Positions 40,559-47,950 of a stretch of 64,000 nt of DNA are shown here, piece by piece (positions within the stretch are counted from its first letter, which is position 1; the number at the start of each line of letters is the position of its first letter). The stretch spans positions 6,324,001-6,388,000 of the forward strand of contig NZ_CP062165.1 of assembly GCF_014844075.1 (NCBI RefSeq). The letters are read 5' to 3'. The stretch comes from Paenibacillus sp. JNUCC-31. GTDB taxonomy: Bacteria; Bacillota; Bacilli; Paenibacillales; Paenibacillaceae. The translations under genes and the position numbers were made by a program. A model generated the notes under the pieces. The model ran no database searches. It was not told where the DNA came from and was given only the letters and a program-made list of their open reading frames with translations.

Positions 40559-41410
40559 ATGTGGAAAGTATTGCTTGTAGAGGATGAGGTATTCGTACGA
40601 GAGTCGGTACGAGAGATTATTTCATGGGAGGAGCTGGGCTTCACGGTCATCGGAGAATCCGGTAATGGAACCGAAGCGCTGGCGATGATCATACGGGATA
40701 CACCGGATCTGGTGCTGACCGATATTGTCATGCCGGGTATGAATGGTCTTGAATTACTCAAACAGACCCGCCAGGCCGGGTTAAAAACCAAGTTTGTCAT
40801 GCTCACCTGTATGGGGGAGTTCGAATATGTACGTCGTGCGATGGAATACGGGGCTTCGAATTATATTCTGAAGCTGTCCATGAGTGTGAATTCACTGCGT
40901 GATACACTACGTAAAATAAGTGCGGAACTAGGAGCTTCGGCTGAAGCCAGGACAGAGACAGATCATCATGAAGTGCCGCCTTCTACACCGATTCTCACAT
41001 CAACACCTGATTCGCCTACTTCACTGACGGTCTCTTCTGCGCCCCCGTCTGAGACTGAGCTTCCGTTCACACCTGTTCGTGAACTGGTGGTGAAGCATCC
41101 GGAGATTAGCAAAATTATCGAGTACATCGGACAGCATTACGACCAGGACATTACCGTCAAATCCATGTCACGATATGTGATGATGGGAGAGAATTATGTT
41201 AGCGCTTTGTTCAAAAAGAAAACCGGATATACCCTGATTCATTATTTGCATGGGGTACGGATGGAGAAAGCGGCTAAATACTTGCGTGAAACGGATCTTC
41301 CTGTACAAGAGATTGGTTACCGGGTGGGATTTGGAAGCGATAATTATTTCATTAAAATATTCAAGCGTTGGACCGGTTGCACGCCCAGTCAGTATCGCCA
41401 CCGCTCGTGA
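40559..41410 (+). CDS. YesN-type response regulator (receiver plus AraC HTH)
   Basis: This is a 283-residue protein. The receiver starts KVLLVEDEVFVRESV, with acceptor Asp55 in LVLTDIVMPGMNG and the switch Thr in VMLTCMGEFEYV. A Pro/Thr/Ser-rich linker near 140-180 leads to the AraC domain: ITVKSMSRYVMMGENYVSAL and VQEIGYRVGFGSDNYFIKIF, then CTPSQYRHR. It should activate the transporter genes downstream. GGAGAGGGG (40542-40550) defines ATG 40559; the longer frame from 40481 lies inside the inserted element. Confidence 0.88.
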   Translation: MWKVLLVEDEVFVRESVREIISWEELGFTVIGESGNGTEALAMIIRDTPDLVLTDIVMPGMNGLELLKQTRQAGLKTKFVMLTCMGEFEYVRRAMEYGASNYILKLSMSVNSLRDTLRKISAELGASAEARTETDHHEVPPSTPILTSTPDSPTSLTVSSAPPSETELPFTPVRELVVKHPEISKIIEYIGQHYDQDITVKSMSRYVMMGENYVSALFKKKTGYTLIHYLHGVRMEKAAKYLRETDLPVQEIGYRVGFGSDNYFIKIFKRWTGCTPSQYRHRS

Positions 41411-41582
41411 CTCACAGGATGAATAGAAGGAATATGTGTACCGAGTGCTCAGGCAAGTAAGGGTAAATCCGTATTTTTGTTCAATTCGAATCATGGATAT
41501 GTATCTTATGAACCCAGGAAAACCCCTGCTACGATGTAACGGAAGGTACATTCACTTCAATTCAGGGAGGTCATGTGACCAG

Positions 41583-42899
41583 ATGAGAATCAAAAGAGGA
41601 TTAACCGGATTAATCGTGGGTGCGCTGATGCTGGGCTTGCTTGCTGGCTGTGTTGGTAAAAATGAGACGAACGGTGGAGATAACGGAGGTGGAGCGGCTG
41701 CGGGAAAAGTGAAGCTCACGATGTGGGGCGCGGTGCCGCCCGAGAATGGTCCGCAGGAAGTGGTGGATACCTGGAATGCGAAGAATCCCGACATTCAGGT
41801 GGAATATGTGCGGTTTGTGAATGATGATGATGGCAACCTGAAGTTGGATACGGCGCTGTCCACCGGACAAAACGTTGACCTGTATGTCAACTACACCCTC
41901 ACGAACCTCGATAAACGCATCAAGGGTGGGACAGCACTGGACCTGGGCGAGTTCACCGACTACAACATTGATGAGAAAATGGGTGAAGATGCGGCTTCCT
42001 GGAAAGTGGACGGCAAATATTACGGGATGCCGACCAAGAAAAATGCTGCCTTCTTCGCCTTAAATATGAAAGCGCTTGATCAAGCGGGACTGAGTGTACC
42101 CACAGCCTGGACTTGGGATGAAGCCCGTGAGTATGCACTCAAGCTGAAGGCTACTGGCTTCAAGTACGGATTGGTGCAGCATACCGCTTCCTATGTGGAC
42201 CCGCTCGATTCCGTTCTGGTGAAGAACGGCTATGTTAAGGCAGACGGTACGTCCAACCTCGATGATCCGCTCGTTACCAAATGGCTGGAGACGTTGAACG
42301 GAATGATGAAGGAGGACGCAACCACGCCGCCGCTCGGAGAGCAGCTGACTTCCAAAATGCCGGTGGAAAACATGTTCCTTGGCGGTGAATCTGCCATGAT
42401 TAATATCGGCGAATGGCTGATCCGCACATCGAACAACATGACCGAGTTCCCTCGGGATTGGAAAATCGCCTTTGCCCCTGTACCAAGACTGGCTGCACAA
42501 GAAGCAGATATGGTGAAGAGCGGAGGACTGGGTGACTTTATTGCCATCAATTCCAAGTCGAAAAATAAAGAAGCCGCATGGGAGTTCCTGAAATGGTACG
42601 CCGATGGAGGAATGATGCCGATGGCTGCGGGTGGACGTTTGCCTTCCTCGAATGCGGTCGATCAGCAGACAGCCATTGATCATCTGCTTGGCGATTATGC
42701 CGATTCCTATGATAAGGAGTCACTGGAGTTCGTATTGTATGGTGACGAGACACCTACGTTTGTCCGCAGCATTGCGCAAGAGGTGGTGGATCTGCGTGCC
42801 CAGGAGTATGAAAAGTTTTTCCTTGGTAACCAGACTGCCGAAGTTACGGTTCAAAACATGGTCAAACGCCACAATGATTGGCTGAAGCAGAATCAATAG
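41583..42899 (+). CDS. Sugar ABC transporter substrate-binding lipoprotein
   Basis: This is a 438-residue protein. The lipobox LLAGC puts the lipidated Cys at 23, followed by a Gly/Asn-rich linker and LTMWGAVPPENGPQEVVDTW, the family-1 solute-binding start; NIGEWLIRTSNN and LPSSNAVD lie in the C-lobe. It captures an oligosaccharide outside the membrane and delivers it to the permeases at 43167 and 44066. GGGAGG precedes ATG 41583; the frame is open to 41436. No ATPase gene is present, so a shared MsmX-type ATPase is expected. Confidence 0.9.
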   Translation: MRIKRGLTGLIVGALMLGLLAGCVGKNETNGGDNGGGAAAGKVKLTMWGAVPPENGPQEVVDTWNAKNPDIQVEYVRFVNDDDGNLKLDTALSTGQNVDLYVNYTLTNLDKRIKGGTALDLGEFTDYNIDEKMGEDAASWKVDGKYYGMPTKKNAAFFALNMKALDQAGLSVPTAWTWDEAREYALKLKATGFKYGLVQHTASYVDPLDSVLVKNGYVKADGTSNLDDPLVTKWLETLNGMMKEDATTPPLGEQLTSKMPVENMFLGGESAMINIGEWLIRTSNNMTEFPRDWKIAFAPVPRLAAQEADMVKSGGLGDFIAINSKSKNKEAAWEFLKWYADGGMMPMAAGGRLPSSNAVDQQTAIDHLLGDYADSYDKESLEFVLYGDETPTFVRSIAQEVVDLRAQEYEKFFLGNQTAEVTVQNMVKRHNDWLKQNQ

Positions 42900-42923
42900 A
42901 ATGTAAAATCACTGAGAATGAAG

Positions 42924-42949
42924 GCCGTCCCCAATGGGGCGGTTTTTTC
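42924..42949 (+). terminator. Terminator between binding protein and permease genes
   Basis: CCGTCCCC (42925-42932) pairs with GGGGCGG (42936-42942) with one bulged T, followed by TTTTTT. It probably limits read-through so that the binding protein is made in excess. The rest of 42950-43166 shows no gene. Confidence 0.75.
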
Positions 42950-43166
42950 TATTTAAGCAATAGATTCATAGAGCATTAGATGCATGGTATTAGCCAGGGC
43001 TTTCCGGACTAAAGGAAATAGAACAATTCCATGTTATTCGCCTCTCGAAAGGCACTGCTAAAATGCATATATCTGTGATATCAGGTATAGGGTTATGTTC
43101 CTTAAATGTGAGAGGACATCTTGTTATGCTTAATTCCAGAACAGATGTTAAGGAGTGGGGGAGCAT

Positions 43167-44048
43167 ATGCATAAATCCTGGATGAAACGGCAGAGCAGGC
43201 TCGGGTATCTGTTTATTGGGCCCAATATGATTGGTGTACTGTTATTCTTTATTATACCGGCTGTCTATTCGTTCTATCTCATGTTCACCGATTACAAATT
43301 CATGAGCCCGGAGACACATTTCGTGGGGCTGGACAATATCCGCCGAATGTTGAATGATGATCTGTTTGGGGTGGCGATGCGAAATACATTTGTATTTCTG
43401 TTAGCGGTTCCGGTATCGATGGGTTTGGCATTTATCGTGGCTGTGGCATTGAACAAGTCGGTGTACTGGCAAAAAACACTGCGTGCCCTCTATTTCATGC
43501 CCTATATCACCAGCGGCGTTGCCATCGCCTTTGTCTGGATGCTGCTGTTCCAGCCAACGTCGGGGCCGATTAACGGTTTTTTACGGGGTATCGGTATCAC
43601 GAACCCACCCGGCTGGTTATCGACAACCGAATGGTCCATGGTTGCGATTGATATCATCTGGATTTGGTTCATGCTGGGTTACAACATGATTATTTATCTG
43701 GCCGCTTTGCAGGAAATCCCGGAGGAATTGATAGAAGCTGCACGGATTGATGGAGCCCGCCCCTGGCAGACGATACGCCAAGTGATCTGGCCGCTTGTGA
43801 GTCCAACGACCTTTTTGCTGCTGATTACAGGTCTGATTATGACGATCAAAAACTTTGGTATTATTCAAGCGATTACCCAGGGTGGGCCAGGGAACAGTAC
43901 AACTGTGCTGTCGCTTTTTATCTACCAGAATGCCTTCCGATATTACGAGATGGGCTACGCTGCTGCCATTAGCTGGGCACTCTTTGCCATTATCATGATC
44001 TTCACTGTATTGCAGTGGCTTGGTCAGAAACGTTGGGTTCACTATTAA
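43167..44048 (+). CDS. Sugar ABC transporter permease (MalF/LacF type)
   Basis: This is a 293-residue protein with six membrane segments, starting LGYLFIGPNMIGVLLFFIIP. The EAA loop that docks to the ATPase reads EELIEAARIDGARPWQTIRQ near residues 190-209, followed by IWPLVSPTTFLL. It is the first permease of the CUT1 transporter. AAGGAG (43150-43155) precedes ATG 43167; the frame is open to GTG 43155. The second permease starts 18 bases after its stop. Confidence 0.92.
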   Translation: MHKSWMKRQSRLGYLFIGPNMIGVLLFFIIPAVYSFYLMFTDYKFMSPETHFVGLDNIRRMLNDDLFGVAMRNTFVFLLAVPVSMGLAFIVAVALNKSVYWQKTLRALYFMPYITSGVAIAFVWMLLFQPTSGPINGFLRGIGITNPPGWLSTTEWSMVAIDIIWIWFMLGYNMIIYLAALQEIPEELIEAARIDGARPWQTIRQVIWPLVSPTTFLLLITGLIMTIKNFGIIQAITQGGPGNSTTVLSLFIYQNAFRYYEMGYAAAISWALFAIIMIFTVLQWLGQKRWVHY

Positions 44049-44065
44049 GGAGGGGAGGGACCGTT

Positions 44066-44962
44066 ATGGAGAAAATAAATGCTGCGAACGCGAAGCCCAC
44101 ATTTCCGCATTCACCTAAAGTTAAAGTTCGCATGGAGTATTTGACCCAGATTCGGAAAATCATACTGACACTTCTGATGGCCGGTTTTGCTTTACTGATG
44201 ATTATGCCGTTTATCTGGATGATCAGCACGTCATTCAAATCTCCTGCGGACGTATTCACCTATCCCATCCAGTGGATACCCTCCAGCCTGAACTGGGAGC
44301 ATCACATTAAGGTCTGGAGCGGAGCGAATACCTTTGCTACGTATTATCTGAACTCGTTGAAAATATCGCTAATTAGCACGATTGGAGCTGTATTTCTCTC
44401 GGCGTTTGCAGCCTATGGCTTCGCACGGATTCAATTCAAAGGTCGGGAGACGCTGTTCCTGATCTATCTCTCGATGATGATGGTGCCTCCGCAGGTGCTC
44501 TTTGTACCGAAGTTTCTCATGTTTGAATGGGTCGGCATATATAATACTCATTGGGCCTTGATCCTGCCTGGAATGTTCACAATCTTTGGCGTGTTTATGC
44601 TGCGGCAATTCTTTCTCTCGGTGCCTTCAGAGATCTCGGAAGCGGCGTTTATCGATGGTGCCGGTCACCTGCGCATATTTTTCAGGCTGATTCTACCCTT
44701 GGCGAAGCCTGCGCTTGCTACATTGGCGATTATTGATTTCTCCTGGCACTGGAATGACTATGAAAATGCGCTCGTGTTCCTGATCGACAAAGACCTGTAC
44801 ACCGTGCCGCTCGGACTGCAGAACTTTATTCTGGAGAACAATGTGGACTACAACGGCATGATGGCCGCTGCCACGGCAGGCATTATTCCGATGATCATCA
44901 TCTTCCTCGTGGGACAGCATTATATCATTCAGGGAGTGGCTGGTAGCGCCGTGAAGGGTTAA
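44066..44962 (+). CDS. Sugar ABC transporter permease (MalG/LacG type)
   Basis: This is a 298-residue protein with six membrane segments (first near 33-53). WMISTSFKSPADVFTYPIQW near 50-69 is the family block and SEISEAAFIDGAGHLRIFFR near 203-222 is the EAA loop. It pairs with the permease at 43167. AAGGAGGGGAGGG precedes ATG 44066, and a strong terminator closes the operon. There is no glycoside hydrolase gene in this operon, so the sugar cannot be named. Confidence 0.92.
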   Translation: MEKINAANAKPTFPHSPKVKVRMEYLTQIRKIILTLLMAGFALLMIMPFIWMISTSFKSPADVFTYPIQWIPSSLNWEHHIKVWSGANTFATYYLNSLKISLISTIGAVFLSAFAAYGFARIQFKGRETLFLIYLSMMMVPPQVLFVPKFLMFEWVGIYNTHWALILPGMFTIFGVFMLRQFFLSVPSEISEAAFIDGAGHLRIFFRLILPLAKPALATLAIIDFSWHWNDYENALVFLIDKDLYTVPLGLQNFILENNVDYNGMMAAATAGIIPMIIIFLVGQHYIIQGVAGSAVKG

Positions 44963-44990
44963 AGCTGCGATCCCAGCGATCCCATAATAT

Positions 44991-45034
44991 AACCCTTTTG
45001 CTGAAGGATGAGATTTCGCAGCAGAAGGGTTTTC
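44991..45034 (+). terminator. Terminator of the transporter operon
   Basis: AACCCTTTTGCTG (44991-45003) pairs with CAGCAGAAGGGTT (45019-45031) around a 15-base loop, followed by TTC. It is one of three hairpins before the IS element. Confidence 0.8.
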
Positions 45035-45136
45035 TGTTGAAAAGGAGAATAAATCCATGATCTGAGCTTATATGGATGCAATTCTCATACAAATGAAAGT
45101 CATCACATTGCCCGCTTTTCACGTTGTAGGTTCGAG

Positions 45137-45162
45137 CCAACCAGCTTGTCTGGTTGGTTTTT
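45137..45162 (+). terminator. Intrinsic terminator
   Basis: CCAACCAG (45137-45144), loop CTTGT, CTGGTTGG (45150-45157), then TTTTT. The stem is perfect. Confidence 0.8.
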
Positions 45163-45172
45163 CGTATTATCA

Positions 45173-45205
45173 GGTTAGCCAGTAATTACTGGTTGGCCTT
45201 TTTTT
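45173..45205 (+). terminator. Intrinsic terminator whose tail is the IS110 target
   Basis: The core CCAGTAATTACTGG (45179-45192) is a perfect palindrome, extended by GGTTAG/TTGGCC with G-U pairs, and followed by TTTTTTT. The IS110 element begins seven bases later, so the insertion sits at the foot of a terminator. Confidence 0.8.
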
Positions 45206-45224
45206 GCGGTCGTTTTACGATGGG

Positions 45225-45360
45225 GGAGCCGGGAGAACGAGGTGGTTTTAGGGGCTAGGACCCCGTAACAAAAACTGTTCTCCCACGACCTCCAAAAGAC
45301 CATGTTTGAGCTGGTTGGGGCAGTCGACCCCGTATAACAAGCGAAGCTATGGGTTTGGAA
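45225..45360 (+). ncRNA. Candidate bridge RNA of the IS110 element
   Basis: Two successive stem-loops share an apical GGGG/CCCC hairpin. The first: stem GGGAGAAC (45231-45238) with GTTCTCCC (45277-45284), left loop side GAGGTGGTTTTA, apical hairpin 45251-45264, right side GTAACAAAAACT. The second: CCAT and AGCT (45300-45312) with AGCT and ATGG (45345-45352), apical hairpin 45317-45331, right side GTATAACAAGCGA. This fits the target-binding and donor-binding loops described for IS621. Right target guide AACAAAAAC is the exact complement of the right flank (46697-46705), and left donor guide AGCTGGTT is identical to the element's right end (46692-46699). The RNA ends are not defined by the sequence. 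Confidence 0.6.
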
Positions 45361-45405
45361 CCATCGTGGAAAGGGCCGGCGTAACGAAAGATAGGGAGTG
45401 AAGAA

Positions 45406-46584
45406 ATGGAACCTGTTGTGGGTGTAGACGTCGCTAAAGGCTCAAGTGTGGTTCAGGCGTTTCGAAAACGAAATGAGCCGTTTGGCAAAGCCATAGACAT
45501 TGTGCATGAACCAAGCGGATTCGACCAATTCACGGAGATGTTAGGCGCGCTTCAAGCCGAAACAGGCGTTGCTCCAGTGGTCGTTTTGGAAGCGACAGGG
45601 CATTATCATCGTGCCTTGGTGTGCTGTCTGGATCAGAGTGGATACACCTATTACATTGTGAATCCCTTGCAATCCAAGCGAGCCAGGGGAGCGCAGTTAC
45701 GCAAAGTGAAAACGGATGCAACGGATGCCTGGCATTTGGCTGAGATGTACTACCGAGGCGATGTGAAGGCACACCGAACTTGGGATGAGACGTTTACGGA
45801 ACTGCAGCATTTGACCCGGCAGCATGAATTTGTTACAGGAATCTTTGTACAGGCCAAACTGAACAGCAGAGCCTTACTTGAGCAAGTGTTTCCGGAGTAC
45901 GAAGGGTTATTTTCGAATGTATTTTCCGCAACGTCATTAACGGTACTGGCTTGTTGTTTAGAAGAAGGTACAGCGGATTGGATTGAAGTGATTCAGGGTA
46001 GCGCAGGAAAGTCTCGTTCCAAGCAATGGGTCATTGAAAAAGTCAGAAAACTGGAGGAAGTGCTGGGTGACTGGAGAGAAGCTCGGCGTAGCCCATCACA
46101 ACGCCAAGCACTGCTGGGGATGGTTAAGTTATTGCTGACGATGATCCGGCAATTGGACGAGCTGGAAAAGCAAATGGAGGACATCGCGACCAATCTACCT
46201 GAAGTCGAACTCGTGAAAAGCATCCCGGGAATCGGAATGAAACTAGCTGCAGCCATAGTAGCTGAAATAGGTGATGTCAGGCAGTTTAGGGACGCTAAGC
46301 AACTCGTGGCGTTTGCGGGTCTTGATCCGGGAATTTTCAGTTCAGGGAAGTTTACAGCAACAGGCACACGAATAACGAAACGAGGCTCTAAAAGGCTCAG
46401 ACGTTCGCTATATTTAGCGGTACAATGCGGAATGCGAAAGAATGTGAATGCAAAAATTGGTTCGTATTACGAGAAAAAAAGAAAAGAGGGCAAGCCCTAC
46501 AAGGTGGTCGTGATCGCCTGCGCAAACAAGCTGTTGCATCACATTTTCGCCATCTTGCAGAAGAGCCAGCCCTACCAATCGTAA
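45406..46584 (+). CDS. IS110-family transposase (recombinase)
   Basis: This is a 392-residue protein. The DEDD RuvC-like domain has GVDVAKGS (Asp8), VVVLEATGHYH (Glu62) and KTDATDAWHLA (Asp104/Asp107). The C-terminal transposase domain has SIPGIGMKLAAAIVAEIGD, QLVAFAGLDPGIFSSGKF with the catalytic-type Ser near 312-313, and TKRGSKRLRRSLYLA. It recombines the circular element with a target chosen by a bridge RNA. It appears intact. GGGAG precedes ATG 45406. The upstream non-coding part is long enough to encode the RNA. Confidence 0.92.
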   Translation: MEPVVGVDVAKGSSVVQAFRKRNEPFGKAIDIVHEPSGFDQFTEMLGALQAETGVAPVVVLEATGHYHRALVCCLDQSGYTYYIVNPLQSKRARGAQLRKVKTDATDAWHLAEMYYRGDVKAHRTWDETFTELQHLTRQHEFVTGIFVQAKLNSRALLEQVFPEYEGLFSNVFSATSLTVLACCLEEGTADWIEVIQGSAGKSRSKQWVIEKVRKLEEVLGDWREARRSPSQRQALLGMVKLLLTMIRQLDELEKQMEDIATNLPEVELVKSIPGIGMKLAAAIVAEIGDVRQFRDAKQLVAFAGLDPGIFSSGKFTATGTRITKRGSKRLRRSLYLAVQCGMRKNVNAKIGSYYEKKRKEGKPYKVVVIACANKLLHHIFAILQKSQPYQS

Positions 46585-46599
46585 CCCATATTTAACCAA

Positions 46600-46621
46600 A
46601 ACCTCCATAGCAGTGGAGGTT
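46600..46621 (+). terminator. Hairpin after the transposase gene
   Basis: AACCTCCA (46600-46607), loop TAGCAG, TGGAGGTT (46614-46621), then ATTCG. The stem is perfect, the T-run poor. It lies inside the proposed right end of the IS. Confidence 0.5.
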
Positions 46622-46796
46622 ATTCGTGTTGGTCGGAAAAAGTATACCACGAAAAGAGAACTCACCCAACAAGAAATGCTTGACAAACATTAGCTGGTTT
46701 TTGTTCCTTTTCGTTCAGTTAATCGACATTACTGTGTTTAGAAGATATACAGAACAGGTAAAGAAAGGGTAATGAAATCAGAGGAGGCGATCATGA

Positions 46797-47042
46797 ATGA
46801 AAGAGCGCACACCGGATCAAAATAACAACGATACCCATCCGAAACGTTCCCACGATAATCCAGAGCAATATCCAACAGAGCAGGAGAGTTTGCTTGATAT
46901 GCATGAAGAAGAGCAGACAGTGGACCCGATTCCAATGGAGGATTTGAATATGGAGAAGCAGGAAGAGAAGAGCAAAGATCAGACCAAGAGCAACTCTTCG
47001 TCGGAAGAAAAATATCGGGCAGATTATCGCGAGTCCAACTAA
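46797..47042 (+). CDS. Small hydrophilic acidic protein
   Basis: This is an 81-residue protein that is almost entirely polar (ERTPDQNNNDTHPKRSHDNP, then HEEEQTVDPIP) and probably disordered. GAGGAGG (46781-46787) sits 9 bases before ATG 46797; the closer ATG 46793 stops after 10 codons. No family is recognised; the composition is like small spore- or stress-associated proteins of Bacillales, which is only a resemblance. Confidence 0.55.
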   Translation: MKERTPDQNNNDTHPKRSHDNPEQYPTEQESLLDMHEEEQTVDPIPMEDLNMEKQEEKSKDQTKSNSSSEEKYRADYRESN

Positions 47043-47124
47043 CAGGGTTCGTCGTATCGTAAAGATGGAATACCCAACCACGTTTGTTTTTTAAAAGTGC
47101 GTTCAGTGAAAAATAAATAGTTTG

Positions 47125-47153
47125 TTGACTAATGTATGTTACTATATTATAGT
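47125..47153 (+). promoter_or_regulatory. Promoter and likely operator of the nitroreductase gene
   Basis: TTGACT (47125-47130), 17 bases, TATAGT (47148-47153). The -10 lies in a near-palindrome ACTATATTATAGT, and GTTACTAT is repeated at 47139-47146 and 47152-47159. Overlap of a palindrome with the -10 suggests a repressor, possibly of the HxlR/MarR type (YodB-like), which controls nitroreductases in Bacillus. Confidence 0.55.
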
Positions 47154-47201
47154 TACTATGTTGGCAATGAGGAAAATGACCATTTTGGGAGGCGAATATT
47201 A

Positions 47202-47801
47202 ATGTCTACTTTTTTTGAAGCGTTGAAAAACAGAAGATCTTATTATGGAATCAGCAAGGAATCCACGATCTCGGATGCTAAAATCCAGGAAATCGTTGAA
47301 GAAGCGGTGAAATACACTCCGACTTCATTCAATTCACAAACATCTCGTGCTGTAGTTTTGCTCGGTGAGCAACATGACAAACTATGGAATCACACGGAAG
47401 AAATCTTGCGTGAAGTGGTTGGTAATGCAGAAGCATTCCAATCAACAGCCGAGAAAATGGCCGGATTCCGCAGCGGATACGGTACAGTGCTTTTCTTCGA
47501 AGACAACAATGTGATCGCACAGCTTCAACAAAACTTTGCATCGTATGCGGATAACTTCCCGATCTGGGCGAACCAATCCAATGGTATGTTGCAACTGGTC
47601 ATCTGGACTGCACTGGAGCAAGAAGGTCTGGGTGCTTCCCTGCAGCACTATAACCCGCTGATTGATGAGAAGGTCAAACAAGAATGGAATATTCCAGAGA
47701 ACTGGAGACTGATCGCTCAGATGCCATTCGGCAAACCAACAGTAACACCAGGCGAGAAAGAATTCCAACCGATTGAACAACGTGTTAAAGTACACAAGTA
47801 A
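47202..47801 (+). CDS. Nitroreductase-family oxidoreductase (HBN1-like)
   Basis: This is a 199-residue flavoprotein. FFEALKNRRSYYGISKEST is the FMN-binding Arg block, YTPTSFNSQTSRAVVLLG the second FMN motif, and EQEGLGASLQHYNPLID with NWRLIAQMPFGKP the C-terminal part. It belongs to the HBN1/YhbN-like subgroup that reduces nitro compounds or quinones with NAD(P)H. GGGAGGCG precedes ATG 47202; the frame is open to 47136. It has its own promoter with a possible operator. Confidence 0.88.
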   Translation: MSTFFEALKNRRSYYGISKESTISDAKIQEIVEEAVKYTPTSFNSQTSRAVVLLGEQHDKLWNHTEEILREVVGNAEAFQSTAEKMAGFRSGYGTVLFFEDNNVIAQLQQNFASYADNFPIWANQSNGMLQLVIWTALEQEGLGASLQHYNPLIDEKVKQEWNIPENWRLIAQMPFGKPTVTPGEKEFQPIEQRVKVHK

Positions 47802-47950
47802 GACTATCGCCAGAACCTGAGTATGGCCTCGACTCATAAAAAATTTAGGTCAGCGCTTCAGCGGATTTCCCAATATTTAACCACATACGGCCTTGCTTCA
47901 ATTTGATACGATGATGTAGATCGTACTCCATTGAAGTGAGGCTTTTTGAT

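Larger units (their letters stand above)
45212..46698 (+). mobile_element. IS110-family insertion element (ends proposed)
   Basis: The element comprises a 5' non-coding part (45212-45405), the transposase (45406-46584) and a short 3' end. The ends are proposed from bridge-RNA guide matches: core GT at 45212-45213 on the left and 46697-46698 on the right, about 1485 bases apart. Removing it would give GCGGTC-GT-TTTTGTTCC. IS110 elements have no long inverted repeats, and none are seen. The exact ends are inference. Confidence 0.6.
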
